From contig JANYCR010000438.1 of assembly GCA_025360185.1 (NCBI GenBank), positions 1 to 37,343 on the forward strand: DNA of 37,343 nt. The letters are read 5' to 3'. The notes beneath the pieces are model-generated. The model did no database searches. It saw nothing but the letters and a program-made list of their open reading frames with translations, and was not told the DNA's origin. Source of the stretch: Leptospiraceae bacterium (lineage in GTDB: Bacteria; Spirochaetota; Leptospiria; Leptospirales; Leptospiraceae). The translations under genes were made by a program, and so were the position numbers. Below, piece by piece: positions 36,391-37,343 of this stretch (positions are counted from its first letter, which is position 1; every line of letters starts with the position of its first letter).

Positions 36391-36665
36391 TTAATTTGTA
36401 TTTTTCGCCCAATCCTTGTCTCCATTCTTTGAATTATTTCTTCCATTGTATATTCTGGTTGAGGATTATTTTTATTAGCCTCCAGTCGCTTATCAATTTC
36501 TGCTTTGTAAGCCTTATCTATTTCGGGTGACATGGAAAATTCATCTTCTTTCTCTTCGTATACTACTATTACTACCTTATACTTTCCGGGGCTTATGTCT
36601 TTAGGAAGTGTCAGAATGGCTTCGCCAGTTTCTCTCACATTGATTTGGGTTTCAATAGCTCTCAT
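36387..36665 (-). CDS. Antitoxin-like small protein, possibly an orphan
   Basis: From ATG 36665 the product has 92 residues (a GTG at 36683 is an alternative). The N-terminal part (AIETQINVRETGEAILTLPKDISPGKYKVVIVV) resembles the AbrB/MazE-like beta region of small cyanobacterial-type antitoxins. The C-terminal half (SPEIDKAYKAEIDKRLEANKNN, then YTMEEIIQRM) resembles the addiction-module component family, which pairs with RelE/ParE toxins. No toxin gene follows; the next sequence is the HigA remnant, overlapping its stop by 4 bases. The last residues may therefore come from a deletion junction. Confidence 0.5.
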   Translation of the reverse strand: MRAIETQINVRETGEAILTLPKDISPGKYKVVIVVYEEKEDEFSMSPEIDKAYKAEIDKRLEANKNNPQPEYTMEEIIQRMETRIGRKIQIK

Positions 36666-36737
36666 ACTTTCATTCAAACACACTTGTATGAAAAAGGCAA
36701 ATCATTTTTAATTCCTTATGAATTGTCAAAATTAATT

Positions 36738-36764
36738 GAGACGCAATGAATCAACGTCTCTACG
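36738..36764. repeat. Short palindromic element, GAGACG/CGTCTC type
   Basis: GAGACG (36738-36743) and CGTCTC (36755-36760) form a stem around an 11-base loop; the right arm continues TACGG. Elements of the form GTAGAGACG...CGTCTCTAC are dispersed in many bacterial genomes. The TAG stop codon of the neighbouring minus-strand gene (36762-36760) lies inside it. Confidence 0.6.
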
Positions 36765-37343
36765 GTTTATACAAATACTTCCCAAAATCTTCTTCAAACT
36801 TTGCTTTGCCACCGGGGTAATGGATGTAGCGATAGAAGTAATTGTTTTTAGAATAAGTTTGGATTTTATTATTTCTTAAAAAATCTTTTTGGAAGTTTGT
36901 GAAATTTTGGTCTTGGGAAATATTGTAATCATGCGGATAATTTAGAATAGCTTTTAGAAAATATTTTTCGCCTTGCTTTAATTGCTCTTCGTCCTCAAAC
37001 CTTAAAATAAAATACTCTTCTTTGCATTCAATTCCATTCGATTGATTCCAGCCAATTGGCTGAATAGATATTTTTGAATCATCAAAAATAGTTACTATTG
37101 TCAAAACAGCAAAACCAAATGAGAGATAAGCATAAGCTGCAGTAGCAAATAACACTAAACCTTTAGGATTAAAAGCAGTAAAATAGTAAGCACTCAATCC
37201 TAAATCTAAAACTGAACCTGCTAATACGAACCTAGCAGAATAAAAATGCTTTGCCTTAACTACCTTCTGGGAAAGAACTTCCTCAAAATTGCAAGAATTA
37301 TTCTTTAAAATTGATTCTTCTACTTTTGGTCTATCTAATGTAT
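36760..37343 (-). CDS. Hypothetical membrane protein, 5' end outside the window
   Basis: The frame is open from the stop at 36760 to the right edge, giving at least 193 residues; the TTG at 37197 is only internal. The upstream extension reads TLDRPKVEESILKNNSCNFE, then VLSQKVVKAKHFYSARFVLA, and leads into two membrane helices (FVLAGSVLDLGLSAYYFTAF, then LVLFATAAYAYLSFGFAVLTI). A soluble part with FILRFEDEEQLKQGEKYFLK and a Tyr/Asn-rich end follows. I do not recognise the family. Its stop codon is within a short palindromic repeat, so the C terminus KYLYKP may have been set by that insertion. Confidence 0.65.
   Translation of the reverse strand, partial: TLDRPKVEESILKNNSCNFEEVLSQKVVKAKHFYSARFVLAGSVLDLGLSAYYFTAFNPKGLVLFATAAYAYLSFGFAVLTIVTIFDDSKISIQPIGWNQSNGIECKEEYFILRFEDEEQLKQGEKYFLKAILNYPHDYNISQDQNFTNFQKDFLRNNKIQTYSKNNYFYRYIHYPGGKAKFEEDFGKYLYKP

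Noticed and set aside
1-37343. tRNA, rRNA, CRISPR arrays, complete insertion sequences, riboswitches
   Set aside because: No cloverleaf with conserved tRNA bases, no regular repeat-spacer series, no transposase-like protein and no riboswitch core were seen by reading both strands; a covariance-model search was not possible here.

Overview
The window looks like a low-GC (about one third G+C by eye) chromosome segment from a spirochaete of the Leptospiraceae type. The case rests on the flagellar export cluster (fliY-fliO-fliP-fliQ-fliR-flhB-flhA-flhF-flhG-unnamed-fliA), a FliY-type switch protein, relaxed spirochaetal lipoboxes on several proteins, and tandem large membrane glycosyltransferase-like proteins. 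No rRNA, tRNA, CRISPR array, phage or complete insertion sequence was seen. The organism call is inference from gene content.

Left part (1-8979): the 5' tip of a gene that may be alaS, then a DUF2252 protein behind a family 5 solute-binding lipoprotein (minus strand). Only 12 bases separate that lipoprotein's likely TTG start from a divergent GH13 alpha-amylase-like enzyme. A MuiA-like DUF4139 protein, a soluble PAS chemoreceptor-like protein and a small exported protein follow.

Redox-flavoured block (8980-11450, minus strand): an Rrf2 regulator, an SDR oxidoreductase, an HtrA-like protease broken between its protease and PDZ parts, and a Cys-type SelW/Rdx protein. A 19-bp inverted repeat TGTAA-N9-TTACA occurs at the predicted promoters of both the rrf2 and SDR genes, which suggests a local autoregulated Rrf2 regulon.

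Envelope block (11563-17193): a POTRA-less Omp85-type barrel followed closely by a Lcl/DUF1566 lipoprotein (plus strand), and a minus-strand series AsmA-like protein, XRE-cupin regulator, lipoprotein.

Flagellar block (17293-28114, minus strand): ten genes coupled by ATGA or TAATG overlaps in the upstream half, then flhF, flhG, a small membrane protein that appears to start at CTG, and the flagellar sigma factor. Together they encode the switch component FliY, the export gate FliPQR-FlhAB with FliO, the placement and number regulators FlhF and FlhG, and sigma-28.

Glycan block (28270-36207): a GT2 polyprenyl-phosphate glycosyltransferase, a diacylglycerol-kinase-family lipid kinase and two tandem GT-C-like proteins (minus), with a third GT-C-like protein and an SGNH hydrolase diverging from them. 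Together they suggest lipid-linked sugar transfer to a surface glycan. The right end holds toxin-antitoxin debris and a partial membrane protein.

Four different short inverted-repeat elements sit at, or within a few bases of, the stop codons of neighbouring genes, and a fifth repeat lies between flhA and flhF.
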